Shown one piece after another: positions 27,864-36,207 of a DNA stretch of 64,000 nt. The DNA is taken from positions 678,422-742,421 of the forward strand of contig JAGYJX010000006.1 of assembly GCA_018401495.1 (NCBI GenBank). Direction: 5' to 3'. Numbering within the stretch: position 1 is the stretch's first letter; every line of letters begins with the position of its first letter. Below the pieces are notes generated by a model. That model was given only the letters and a program-made list of their open reading frames with translations, did no database searches and was not told where the DNA came from. The stretch is from Rhodospirillaceae bacterium. Lineage in GTDB: Bacteria; Pseudomonadota; Alphaproteobacteria; Thalassobaculales; Thalassobaculaceae. The position numbers and the translations under genes are program-made.

Positions 27864-28715
27864 ATGAAGAGGATTTTGGTGCCGCTGCTCGGCGATGCCG
27901 GCGACCGGCCGGCGCTGGACCTGGCGACCAGCGTGGCGCGGCGGCGCGGCGCGCACATCGACGCGATGCTGTTCCGTCGAGATCCCCGCGACATGATCCC
28001 GCTGGTCGGGGAGGGCTTCAACGCCGCCATGATCGACAGCATCGTGGAAGCAGCCGAATCGCAGTCGGCGGCGCGCGAGAAGGCGGCGATGGCGACCTAC
28101 ACCGACTGGCTGAAGGCCAGCGGGATCTCCGGCGACGCGGCCTCGAGCCGCCCGTCCGCTTCGTTCTCGGCGGTGACGTCGGCGCTGCCGGGAGCGATCG
28201 CCCGTCCGGCGCGGGTCGCCGATCTGACGGTCTTCGCGCGCACCAAGGCCGAGGATGGCCAGGAGCGTGCCGGCCTCGTCGAGGTGGCAATGCTCGATTC
28301 AGGTCGTCCCGTACTCCTGGCAGGCTCGGCGCCTGTCGGCGATGTCGGCCGCCGTGTGCTGATCGGCTGGAATGGTTCGGCCGAGGCGGCGCGCGCGGTG
28401 GCGATGGCGATGCCGATGCTGGCGAGCGCTGACGCGGTCACGGTTGTCGTCGTCGACGATGACGGCAAGAGTTCTGAAACCCCGGACGATCTGGTGCACA
28501 CTCTTACCCTGTGGGGCATTGCGGCAACCGGTCGCCGGGTCAAGGTGTCCCGCGAGGGCGTTGCCGCGACCTTGGAGGCCGAAGCGGTCGCGGCCAACGC
28601 CGATCTGATCCTGCTCGGCGCCTACAGCCACAGTCGGCTGCGCGAATTCGTGATGGGCGGGGTGACCGACGACGCGCTGACCGGCGGTGCCGTCACCATG
28701 ATGCTGGCGCGTTGA
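27864..28715 (+). CDS. universal stress protein, two-domain
   Basis: 283 residues from ATG 27864 (GGAGG seven bases upstream). It begins MKRILVPLLGDAGDRPALDL, as Usp domains do; the second domain starts RRVLIGWNGSAEAARAVAMA and ends with the partially conserved ATP-loop region LILLGAYSHSRLREFVMGGV. Tandem UspA proteins bind ATP or act as stress regulators. It lies downstream of the APH-kinase gene and 34 bp upstream of a small conserved protein, so the three may form one unit. Confidence 0.88.
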   Translation: MKRILVPLLGDAGDRPALDLATSVARRRGAHIDAMLFRRDPRDMIPLVGEGFNAAMIDSIVEAAESQSAAREKAAMATYTDWLKASGISGDAASSRPSASFSAVTSALPGAIARPARVADLTVFARTKAEDGQERAGLVEVAMLDSGRPVLLAGSAPVGDVGRRVLIGWNGSAEAARAVAMAMPMLASADAVTVVVVDDDGKSSETPDDLVHTLTLWGIAATGRRVKVSREGVAATLEAEAVAANADLILLGAYSHSRLREFVMGGVTDDALTGGAVTMMLAR

Positions 28716-28749
28716 TCGCGCCGGGACGAGCCCACAGGGAGGATAGAGA

Positions 28750-29118
28750 ATGCCGTTGAAGACCATCCGGCTCGAGTTGGCGCGGAACGCCGAATTTCCC
28801 GAGGGCAGCCCGTTGCGGGGGTACGAGTTCAGGGCCCCTCTGACAACCGACGGGACCCTGGATCTGGATGTCTGGTCGCGGGTCAAGGCGGACTGCACCG
28901 TCCGCCGGTTCTGGCCGGGCCAGCCGGACGAGGAAGGGCTGCTGCTGCACACCCGCGGGCAGCGCTGGATGTTCCACTACGACTACCCGGGCGAGGATGA
29001 TGACCATGACGACCCGATCTTTCGGTTCGACAGGCACCGCTTCGTCGAGGGCGAGTATGTCTCGATCACCGAACACGACGGCGAAATGAGGACGTTCCGG
29101 GTGGCCAGCGTCCGCTGA
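28750..29118 (+). CDS. small conserved protein of unknown function
   Basis: 122 residues, ATG with GGGAGG upstream. Sequence landmarks are MPLKTIRLELARNAEFPEGS, GYEFRAPLTTDGTLDLDVW and an acidic stretch, YPGEDDDHDDPIFRFDRHRF, followed by EGEYVSITEHDGEMRTFRV. It looks like a compact beta-rich cytosolic protein with no signal or membrane segment. I recall no named family. It follows the universal stress protein closely and may be in the same operon. Confidence 0.7.
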   Translation: MPLKTIRLELARNAEFPEGSPLRGYEFRAPLTTDGTLDLDVWSRVKADCTVRRFWPGQPDEEGLLLHTRGQRWMFHYDYPGEDDDHDDPIFRFDRHRFVEGEYVSITEHDGEMRTFRVASVR

Positions 29119-29218
29119 GGCGCCGGCCCGGAGTGCCACCGGAGCGACCGAAGGGACGACGCCGCGGGGGGCTCGGCAGAGCCTTCCGCCGCGTCGCCGC
29201 CTCGGGTATCGTCCGATC

Positions 29219-29960
29219 ATGTCCGACGAAGGCAAGCTTCTCCTCCTCACCGGCGCCAGTCGCGGAATCGGCCATTCCACGGTGGCGTTCTTCCTGCGCC
29301 GCGGCTGGCGGGTCCTGACCTGCTCGCGCGACGCGCCGCCGCCCGAATGCCGGATGGACCCCGACCGCGCCTACCACATCACCGCCGATCTCGGGGATGC
29401 GGACAGCCTCGACAGCTTCGTCGACGGAAGCCAACGACTGGCTCGGCGGCCGGCCGTTGCACGCCCTGGTCAACAACGCCGGCTGGTCGCCCAAGACGCC
29501 CTACAAGGAACGGCTCGGCTGTCTCAACGGCGACCTGGACGCCTGGCGGCAGGTGTTCGAGCTGAATTTCTTCGCGCCGCTCAAGCTGGCCCGCGGCTTC
29601 GGGGCCTCCCTGCACCGTGGCAAGGGCGCCATCGTCAACATCACCTCCATCGCCGGGCACGCCATCCACCCGTTCGCGGGATCGGCGTACTCGACCTCGA
29701 AGGCGGCGCTGTCCGCCCTGACGCGCGAGATGGCCTACGAGTTTGCCGAGCTCGGCGTGCGGGTGAACGCGGTGGCGCCGGGCGAGATCGAGACCGCCAT
29801 GCTCTCGCCGGAGACCGAGGTCTTGATTCCGCGCATCCCGCTGCATCGCCTCGGCGAACCCAAGGACGTGGCGTCGACCATCTACTACCTGTGTTCCGAG
29901 GACAGTTCCTACGTGACCGGGACCGAGATCTTCGTGACCGGCGGCCAGCATCTGCTGTGA
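29219..29960 (+). CDS. SDR-family oxidoreductase (frameshifted as read)
   Basis: About 246 residues with one extra base near 29426. The first frame gives LLLLTGASRGIGHSTVAFFL, a classical TGxxxGIG motif; the second gives LVNNAGWSPKT, the catalytic Ser in NITSIAGHA and YSTSKAALSALTREM (YxxxK), ending VAPGEIETAM and YVTGTEIFVTGGQHLL. This is a FabG-like classical SDR of unknown substrate. It ends 17 bp before a class-I amidotransferase on the same strand, so co-transcription is likely. Confidence 0.8.
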
Positions 29961-29977
29961 GGGAGAGGGAGATCGGC

Positions 29978-30730
29978 ATGCGGGTTTGCGTGATGGTGTG
30001 CGGGCGCGTGGCCGATCCGCTGGCCGATGTGATGCCGCCGTACAAGGACAGCTTCCGGGCGTTGCTGGGTTCCCGGTTGCCCGAGGCCACGTTTGATTCG
30101 GTGGCGGTGGTCGACGGCGAGTTGCCGGCCAGCGTGGACGATCACGACGTTTATATTTTCTCGGGCAGTCCGCACGGGGTCTACGAGGAACTGCCCTGGA
30201 TCCGCGACGCCGAGGCGTTCGTGCGCCGGGCGGCCGCGGCGGGCAAGGTGTTGGTCGGCGGGTGCTTCGGGCACCAGCTGATCGCCCAGGCGCTTGGCGG
30301 CGAGGTCCGCAAATCCGAGCGTGGCTGGGGGCTGGGGGTGCACGAACACGCTCTCCGCGGGCGCGAGCCGTGGATGGTCGGCGGGCCGGACGCGGTGAAC
30401 GTTCTGGTCAGCCACCAGGACCAGGTGGTGCGGGCACCCGAAGGCGCTGTCGTGCTGGCGTCCAGCGAGTTCTGCCCGAACGCGATGCTGCGCATCGGCG
30501 ACCGGATCCTGACCTTCCAGGGTCATCCGGAGATGAACGTCGCCACCGTCGACCGGCTGCTCGAGTTAAGGCGCGAGCGCGCCGGCGAAGAGGTCTATGC
30601 CCGCGGCAAGGCCTCGCTGGGCAGGCCGTTGGACCACGACGCCATAGCCGATTGGATCGCCGCCTTTGTCGGCGGCGCGGTTGCCGGTCAGAGTTCGGTG
30701 GAAAAGTGTGAAAACGCTACCGCCGCCTGA
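29978..30730 (+). CDS. class-I glutamine amidotransferase-like protein
   Basis: 250 residues from ATG 29978, with GGGAGAGGGA upstream. The triad is visible: nucleophile Cys96 in VGGCFGHQLIAQALGG, and His183/Glu185 in TFQGHPEMN. The N-terminal MRVCVMVCGRVADPL and the FSGSPHGVYEELPW oxyanion-side segment match stand-alone GATase-1 proteins related to GMP-synthase-type or gamma-glutamyl hydrolase enzymes (for example PuuD/YfeJ relatives). No synthetase partner is adjacent, so the acceptor is unknown. Confidence 0.85.
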   Translation: MRVCVMVCGRVADPLADVMPPYKDSFRALLGSRLPEATFDSVAVVDGELPASVDDHDVYIFSGSPHGVYEELPWIRDAEAFVRRAAAAGKVLVGGCFGHQLIAQALGGEVRKSERGWGLGVHEHALRGREPWMVGGPDAVNVLVSHQDQVVRAPEGAVVLASSEFCPNAMLRIGDRILTFQGHPEMNVATVDRLLELRRERAGEEVYARGKASLGRPLDHDAIADWIAAFVGGAVAGQSSVEKCENATAA

Positions 30731-30751
30731 TCGCGCAGACGGCCGATCGGC

Positions 30752-31288
30752 TCAGAACGCGATCAATCCCCGGCACCAGGAGATGCGTCGGTCAACCTGA
30801 TCGATCTCAAGATCCAGCCAGTCGGACAGCAGCCCGGCCTCGCTTCCGGTCCGGGCGCGCAGATCCTCCAGACGAGCCTTCTCGCCGGCGTACATCGTCT
30901 CAAGCGCGGCAATCTGCTCGGCCCGGTCCTCGGCCGACAGCAGGTCGATGAAGCGCAGCTTGAGGGCCAGGACCAGCTTGTTCAGGTCGGATACGCCCGG
31001 GCGCATGGTCGAGGTGAGATAGTCAATCAGCGCCGCGCGGCCCTCGGCGGTAAGCCGGACCACGGCGTTGTCTTCCATGCCGCGACCGCCGACCGGCTCG
31101 ATCAGCCCCTCGAAGCGCAGCAGCTCGATCGAGGTGCCGAGCAGATCCAGCGACGGCCCGACGATCCGTGACGCGAATTCCCTGACCTCGCGGGCGAGAT
31201 CGCCGTACGGGCGCTCACCCTCGGCGAGAAGGCCGAGTGCGGCGAGGCGGATCGCCTCTTTCGGAACCAGGGAGTTGTCGCGATACAT
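30752..31288 (-). CDS. PadR-like winged-helix regulator
   Basis: 178 residues, ATG 31288 with TGGAGG upstream. The N-terminal winged helix (EAIRLAALGLLAEGERPYGD, LLRFEGLIEPVGGRG, VVRLTAEGRAALIDYL) is PadR-like and is followed by a helical C-terminal region (RFIDLLSAEDRAEQIAALE, LLSDWLDLEIDQVDRRISW) like the PadR C-terminal dimerisation domain. The target is unknown. It converges on the amidotransferase with 21 bp between the stops, and lies downstream of the ABC importer genes on the same strand (85 bp gap). Confidence 0.65.
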   Translation of the reverse strand: MYRDNSLVPKEAIRLAALGLLAEGERPYGDLAREVREFASRIVGPSLDLLGTSIELLRFEGLIEPVGGRGMEDNAVVRLTAEGRAALIDYLTSTMRPGVSDLNKLVLALKLRFIDLLSAEDRAEQIAALETMYAGEKARLEDLRARTGSEAGLLSDWLDLEIDQVDRRISWCRGLIAF

Positions 31289-31373
31289 GTCCGCCTCCAG
31301 GCGCGATGTAGACGGGAAGGTGGGGCTTGGGTCCTGGTTTGTCCAGGGCTGCCGGAAAATTACCTGGCCGACC

Positions 31374-32236
31374 TCAGTAGGTGACGCCGCGCAGCCGCTC
31401 GTTGCGCCGGCGAAGGAGTTCGATGGTGGCCAGAAGGATCGTCGACAGGCAGATCAGCAGGGTGGCGACCGCCAGGATCGTCGGGCTGATTTGCTCGCGG
31501 ATTCCGGCCCACATCTGGCGCGGGATGGTGCGCTGCTCGAAGCCCGCCATGAACAGCACGACGACCACCTCGTCGAACGAGGTCACGAAGGCGAACAGCG
31601 CGCCGGAGATCACGCCCGGCAGGATCAACGGCATGATCACCTTGAAGAAGGTGGTGGTGGAATCGGCGCCGAGGCTGTTCGACGCGCGAATCAGGTTCTT
31701 GTCGAAGCCGATCAGGGTGGCGGTGACGGTGATCACCACGAACGGGGTGCCGAGTGCCGCGTGCGCCAGGATCACCCCGGGAACGTCGCGGTGAGCGAGA
31801 AATCCAGGCCGAAAGGGGCGGAGTAGAAGAAGAACATGGCCGCCGCCGTGATGATCAGCGGAACGATCATCGGCGAGATCAGCACCGCCATGATCAACCG
31901 TTTGGCCGGCAATTCGGATCGCGACAGGCCGAGGGCGGCGATGGTCCCGAGGGTGGTGGCGACGATCGTGGAGGCGATGCCGATGATGAAGCTGTTCTTG
32001 ATCGAGTGCCGCCACTGTTCGTTGTCGACGATGTCGCGGTACCAGCGCAGCGAATAGCCGTCGGGGTCGAAGGACAGCATCGCCGGCGTGAAGGTGAAGT
32101 ACGGCTCGGCGTTGAAGGACAAGGGGATGATCACCAGGATCGGGGCGATCAGGAACACGAAGATGGCCGCGCAGATCAGCCGGTACACATAGTACCAGAG
32201 GCGCTCGAACGGTCCCGCGTAGCTCGGCAGTGCCAT
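31374..32236 (-). CDS. ABC importer permease, PotC-like (frameshifted as read)
   Basis: About 288 residues from ATG 32236, with one base missing near 31777 in a G run. The first frame carries helix 1 (IFVFLIAPILVIIPLSFNAE) and helices 2-4; the second carries the coupling EAA motif region (NLIRASNSLGADSTTTFFKV, LILPGVISGALFAFVTSFDE). This layout matches PotC/PhnV-type permeases of the spermidine/putrescine family. It is the last gene of the ATPase - binding protein - permease - permease set on the - strand, 13 bp after the PotB-like gene. Confidence 0.88.
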
Positions 32237-32249
32237 GGCTCGCCCTCCC

Positions 32250-33515
32250 TCAGCCGAGCTTCATGTTGTCGACGCCGACCAGGCGGTCGTACAGCCAGTA
32301 CATCGCCATCACGCCGGCGAGCAGGATCGCGCCGAGCGCGGCCGCCAGCCCCCAGTTCAGAGATTTCTGCATGTGGTAGGCGATGAAGTTGGAGATCAGC
32401 TGGCCATCCTGGCCGCCGACCAGCGCCGGCGTGATGTAGTAGCCGATCGCCAGGATGAACACGAGGATCGAGCCGGCGCCGATGCCCGGCACCGTCTGCG
32501 GCACGTACACCCGCACGAACGCGACCAGCGGGTTGGCGCCGAGCGAGCGCGCGGCGCGCAGGTAGCTCGGCGAGATCGTCTTCATGACCGAGTAGAGCGG
32601 CAGCACCATGAACGGCATCAGGATGTGCGTCATGGCGATGACCGTGCCGGTCATGTTGTAGATCATCGAAAGCCGGTTGTCGGTGTCGATGACCCCGAGC
32701 CAGACCAGCGTGTCGTTGATCACGCCGTTGGTCTGCAGCAGCACGATCCAGGACGTCGTCCGCACCAGCAGCGAGGTCCAGAACGGCAGCAGCACGAGGA
32801 TCAGCAGCAGGTTGCCCTTGCTCGGCGGCAGGGTCGCCAGGAGGTAGCCGATCGGGTAGGCGAGCACCAGGCACGCCAGGGTGACGCCAAGCGCCACATA
32901 GATCGTCTTCAGGAAGAGGTGGACGTAGATCCGCTGCCACTCGGGCTGTTGCACGATGGCGCCGTTGGCGTCGTAGGTCAGGTCGACCGCGTTCAGGTAG
33001 TAGCTCATCGTGACCGTCGGCGACGCCAGCTGGATGATCTTCCAGGTCCTGGTTTCACCCCAGTCCTTGTCGACCGCGATCATGGCCTCGCGGTAGGGGC
33101 CGGCCTTGATCCGAGCGGCCTGGCGCTGGGTCTTGTTGAGAAGCGACCTGAAGCCACCGTCCTCGTAGTTCAGCCGCGCCGCCATCCGGGACACGTCGCG
33201 GCGCCTGTCGCCGTCGGAGAGCTCCCGCACCATTGAGGCGAACACCGCTTCCGGCGGCAGGTCGCGACCGTCCCACTCGGCGAGCAGCGCGGCGGTCTCC
33301 GGGATGGCGGTCTGCACCTCGGTGTTGGAGACGCTGCGCGTCAGCATGTCCAGGATCGGGACGATGAAGGTCAGCACGATGAAGACGAGCAGCGGCGCCA
33401 CCAGCAGGAAGGCGCGCAGCTTGCTGCGCCGGGTGGCCCGCGCCAGCGCCAGCTTGAGCGGCGTGCCGTCGGTCGTCGTGATCATCGGACCGGCCGTCTC
33501 GGTCATCTGGGCCAT
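32250..33515 (-). CDS. ABC importer permease, PotB-like
   Basis: 421 residues, longer than typical PotB because a soluble insert of about 140 residues (from RSVSNTEVQTAIPETAALL to VTMSYYLNAVDLTYDANG) follows helix 1. After it come the canonical helices and the EAA-type coupling loop (YLRAARSLGANPLVAFVRVY, VPQTVPGIGAGSILVFILAI). The insert in the first periplasmic loop is a known feature of some polyamine/choline-type permeases in this order, but its role is unclear. Works with the PotC-like permease downstream as a heterodimer. Confidence 0.9.
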   Translation of the reverse strand: MAQMTETAGPMITTTDGTPLKLALARATRRSKLRAFLLVAPLLVFIVLTFIVPILDMLTRSVSNTEVQTAIPETAALLAEWDGRDLPPEAVFASMVRELSDGDRRRDVSRMAARLNYEDGGFRSLLNKTQRQAARIKAGPYREAMIAVDKDWGETRTWKIIQLASPTVTMSYYLNAVDLTYDANGAIVQQPEWQRIYVHLFLKTIYVALGVTLACLVLAYPIGYLLATLPPSKGNLLLILVLLPFWTSLLVRTTSWIVLLQTNGVINDTLVWLGVIDTDNRLSMIYNMTGTVIAMTHILMPFMVLPLYSVMKTISPSYLRAARSLGANPLVAFVRVYVPQTVPGIGAGSILVFILAIGYYITPALVGGQDGQLISNFIAYHMQKSLNWGLAAALGAILLAGVMAMYWLYDRLVGVDNMKLG

Positions 33516-33581
33516 CGCCTGATCCCCGGCTGCTGATGCGTGGTTGCCCGCGACGGCAAGGTCGCGCCAGGAGGAAAGAGA

Positions 33582-33610
33582 GGGGTGGGGCGAGCTTCTC
33601 GCCCCACCCC
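33582..33610 (-). terminator. strong hairpin between binding protein and permease genes
   Basis: A perfect 13-bp inverted repeat, GGGGTGGGGCGAG (33582-33594) and CTCGCCCCACCCC (33598-33610), with a 3-nt loop, begins 8 bp after the binding-protein stop. On the - strand it is followed by a pyrimidine-rich run (CTCTCTTTCC). It probably terminates or stabilises the binding-protein transcript so that the periplasmic protein outnumbers the permeases. Confidence 0.75.
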
Positions 33611-33617
33611 CGGGTCG

Positions 33618-34688
33618 TCAGCTGGCGAGCCAGGCGTTGAAGCGCTCGTTCAGCTCGTCACCGTAGTCCGCCCAGAACTCGAAGTCGTTCTGCAGCGGAT
33701 TCTCGAAGTTGGTCGGAGCCGTCGGCATGTGCGGCTTGATGGCTTCCGGAATTTTCGGGAACGACGACTTGCGCGTCGGGCCGTAGGAGATCCAGTTGGC
33801 CTGGTCGGCAAGACGCTGGGTGTCGCTGGAGAACTTGATGAACTCCCACGCCCGGTCCTTGGTCTTGGAACCCTTCGGGATCGCCCAGAGGTCGATGTCC
33901 CAGACCTGCCCGTCCCAGACGATCTCGAACGGCTTCTTCTCGTTCACGATGGCGTTGAACAGCCGGCCGTTGTAGGCGGTGGTCATCACGACCTCGCCGT
34001 CGGCGAGCAGCTGCGGCGGCTGCGCGCCGGCCTCCCACCACACCGTGTCGTTCTTCAGGGTATCGAGCTTCTTGAAGGCGCGCGCCACGCCCTCGGGGGT
34101 CGACAGCGTCGCGTAGACCTTGTCCGCCGGCACGCCGTCGGCCATCAGCGCGAACTCTAGGTTGACCTTCGCCGACTTGCGCATGCCGCGCTTGCCCGGG
34201 AACTTCTTCAGGTCGAAGAAGTCGGCGATGGTCTTCGGGCCTTCCTTGAACTTGGTGGTGTCGTAGGCGTAGACGGTCGACCACACGATGGTGCCGACGG
34301 CGCACTCGTGGACGGTTCCGGCGATGAAGTCTTCCTCCGCCGGGGTGCCGTCGTCGCCCTTCGGCAGATCGCTGACCGGCAGCGTCTCGAAGATGCCTTC
34401 GTCGCAGCCGCGCACCGCGTCGGAGAGTTCGACGTCGACCAGGTCCCAGGTCACGTTGCCCGCTTCGACCTGGGCGCGAACCTCGGCGAGGCCGCCGTTG
34501 TAGTCTTCGGAGTTGATGGTATCGCCGGTCTTGGCGGCCCAGGGCTTGTGGTAGGCCTCGATCTGGCTCTTGGCATAGGCGCCGCCCCACGAGACGACCG
34601 TCAGCGTTTCCGCCGAGGCCGCTCCGGCGAAGCCGAAGGCCGCCGCGCCGAGCGCCGCGACCCCCGCACTCTTCAGCAGATGTCTCAT
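33618..34688 (-). CDS. ABC importer periplasmic binding protein, PotD-like
   Basis: 356 residues from ATG 34688; the Sec signal is LKSAGVAALGAAAFGFAGAA, cleaved after ASA. The mature protein starts ETLTVVSWGGAYAKSQIEAY, the opening of group-8 (spermidine/putrescine-type) binding proteins, and shows EVVMTTAYNGRLFNAI and DLWAIPKGSKTKDRAWEFI at the second lobe. The ligand is probably a polyamine, GABA-like or betaine-like cation; sequence alone does not decide. The divergent neighbour is a dimethylglycine/sarcosine-dehydrogenase-like enzyme, which favours a methylated-amine ligand. Confidence 0.9.
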   Translation of the reverse strand: MRHLLKSAGVAALGAAAFGFAGAASAETLTVVSWGGAYAKSQIEAYHKPWAAKTGDTINSEDYNGGLAEVRAQVEAGNVTWDLVDVELSDAVRGCDEGIFETLPVSDLPKGDDGTPAEEDFIAGTVHECAVGTIVWSTVYAYDTTKFKEGPKTIADFFDLKKFPGKRGMRKSAKVNLEFALMADGVPADKVYATLSTPEGVARAFKKLDTLKNDTVWWEAGAQPPQLLADGEVVMTTAYNGRLFNAIVNEKKPFEIVWDGQVWDIDLWAIPKGSKTKDRAWEFIKFSSDTQRLADQANWISYGPTRKSSFPKIPEAIKPHMPTAPTNFENPLQNDFEFWADYGDELNERFNAWLAS

Positions 34689-34813
34689 TGTGCAGTCTCC
34701 CTGATGTGTGCCGGTGATCCGGCGTTTACCCCCGTTTGCCGCGCCCGTTCCGATCGGGGTGTGCGAACGGGCCGGGGCCTCCTCGGTCGGCCGCACCGGC
34801 GACCGCCAGTGCG

Positions 34814-35902
34814 TCAGGCGTCAAGCGCCCGGCAGTCCTCGACCGCCCAGCCGACCGTGACCCGAGCGCCCTCGGTCGGCACGGTATGGCCATAGGCGTT
34901 CGGAACCTTGACGATGAACGCCTCGTCGCCGCAGGTGCTGACCCGCGCGCGGATGTGATCGCCGAGGTAGATCAACTCCATGACGGTGGCGTCGAAGACG
35001 TTCGGCAGCGAGCCGGCGGCCGGGTTCAGCGTGACCCGCTCGGGCCGAAGCGAGAGCGTCGTGCTCGAGCCGCGACCGCCATGGTTGACGCTCAACGCCC
35101 GGATAGCGACGTCGCCGACCACCACGGTGCACTGCCGGCCGTCATCCTCCTCGACCCGGCCGAGCAGGCGGTTGTTCTCGCCGATGAACTGCGCGACGAA
35201 CGCGTTCCGCGGTCGCTCGTAGAGGTCAGCCGGGGTTGCCAACTGCTGGATACGGCCGTCGTTGAACACCGCGATCCGGTCGGACATCGTCAGCGCCTCG
35301 GACTGGTCGTGGGTCACGTAGACGACCGTCATTCCGAGCTTTTCGTGGATGTGCTTGATCTCGTACTGCATCTGCTCGCGCAGGTTCTTGTCGAGCGCGC
35401 CGAGCGGCTCGTCCATCAGGACGAGATCGGGCTCGAACACCAGGGCGCGGGCGAGAGCGACACGCTGCTGCTGGCCGCCGGACAGCTGTCCCGGCCGCCG
35501 GCCCCCGAAGCTCGACAGCTCGACCATGTCGAGCGCGCGCTGCACCTTGGCCGCGATGTCCGGCTTCGAGAGCTTGCGGACCTCCAGAGGGAACGCCAAA
35601 TTCTCGGCGACGGTCATGTGCGGGAACAACGCGTAATTCTGGAACACCATGCCAATCCCGCGCTTGTGCGGCGGCACGTTGTTGAGTTCCCGGCTGCCGA
35701 GCATTATCCGGCCCTCGGTCGGCGTCTCGAACCCCGCGAGCATCATCAGGCAAGTCGTCTTGCCGGAACCCGAAGGTCCCAGCATCGTGACGAATTCACC
35801 CTCTTCGATGTCGAGGTTGAGATCCTTTACGACCAGGATCTCACCGTCATAGGTCTTTTGGACCTCGGAGAATCGGACGAACGGCGTCTTTGTTTCCGCC
35901 AT
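34814..35902 (-). CDS. ABC importer ATPase, PotA-like
   Basis: 362 residues. Walker A GPSGSGKTT (42-50), Q-loop GMVFQNYALFPHM, signature LSGGQQQR, Walker B LVLMDEPLGALD and H-loop VTHDQ are all intact. The C-terminal TOBE/OB domain (RGSSTTLSLRPERVTLNP, MELIYLGDHIRARV) identifies a MalK/PotA-type importer ATPase. It is the first gene of the importer operon; the promoter should lie in the 305-bp gap before the divergent flavoenzyme. Confidence 0.93.
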   Translation of the reverse strand: MAETKTPFVRFSEVQKTYDGEILVVKDLNLDIEEGEFVTMLGPSGSGKTTCLMMLAGFETPTEGRIMLGSRELNNVPPHKRGIGMVFQNYALFPHMTVAENLAFPLEVRKLSKPDIAAKVQRALDMVELSSFGGRRPGQLSGGQQQRVALARALVFEPDLVLMDEPLGALDKNLREQMQYEIKHIHEKLGMTVVYVTHDQSEALTMSDRIAVFNDGRIQQLATPADLYERPRNAFVAQFIGENNRLLGRVEEDDGRQCTVVVGDVAIRALSVNHGGRGSSTTLSLRPERVTLNPAAGSLPNVFDATVMELIYLGDHIRARVSTCGDEAFIVKVPNAYGHTVPTEGARVTVGWAVEDCRALDA

Positions 35903-36207
35903 AGTCCCCCATGCATCCCTGACTGTAGACAGCCGCGCTCCCCACGCTGGCTGTCCTCGTTTGATCCGGCTATTGCCCGACCCCGATTTTGTCCAAGCCT
36001 AGATCAACCGCGCCGCCGCTGTAAACCCGCTGTGTTGCGGCGCACAACGCCAGCGGCCTGATCGGACCTCCTGGTTTGCGCTGAATGCGACACCGCGCGG
36101 TCGCCTATCGGCACGGGGCGGCGGCGGATTTCGGCACTCTTGTCGGCGCGCGGCGGTGTCTCGGGCGCGGCGCTCGGCCGTGCGGAACCGGCGCCGGGAG
36201 ACGGGAC
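35903..36207. promoter_or_regulatory. divergent promoter region between the importer operon and the flavoenzyme
   Basis: 305 bp without a convincing gene. A 7-bp dyad, GACAGCC (35928-35934) and GGCTGTC (35949-35955), with a 14-bp spacer, sits just upstream of the importer ATPase gene and could be an operator. A less GC-rich stretch around 35955-36000 is the likeliest place for the divergent promoters. No clear -35/-10 pair can be assigned. Confidence 0.3.

Noticed and set aside
30728..30765. Bidirectional terminator from TGATCGCG ... CGCGATCA
   Set aside because: The 8-bp arms are 22 nt apart, both overlap coding ends, and no T-tract follows on either strand.
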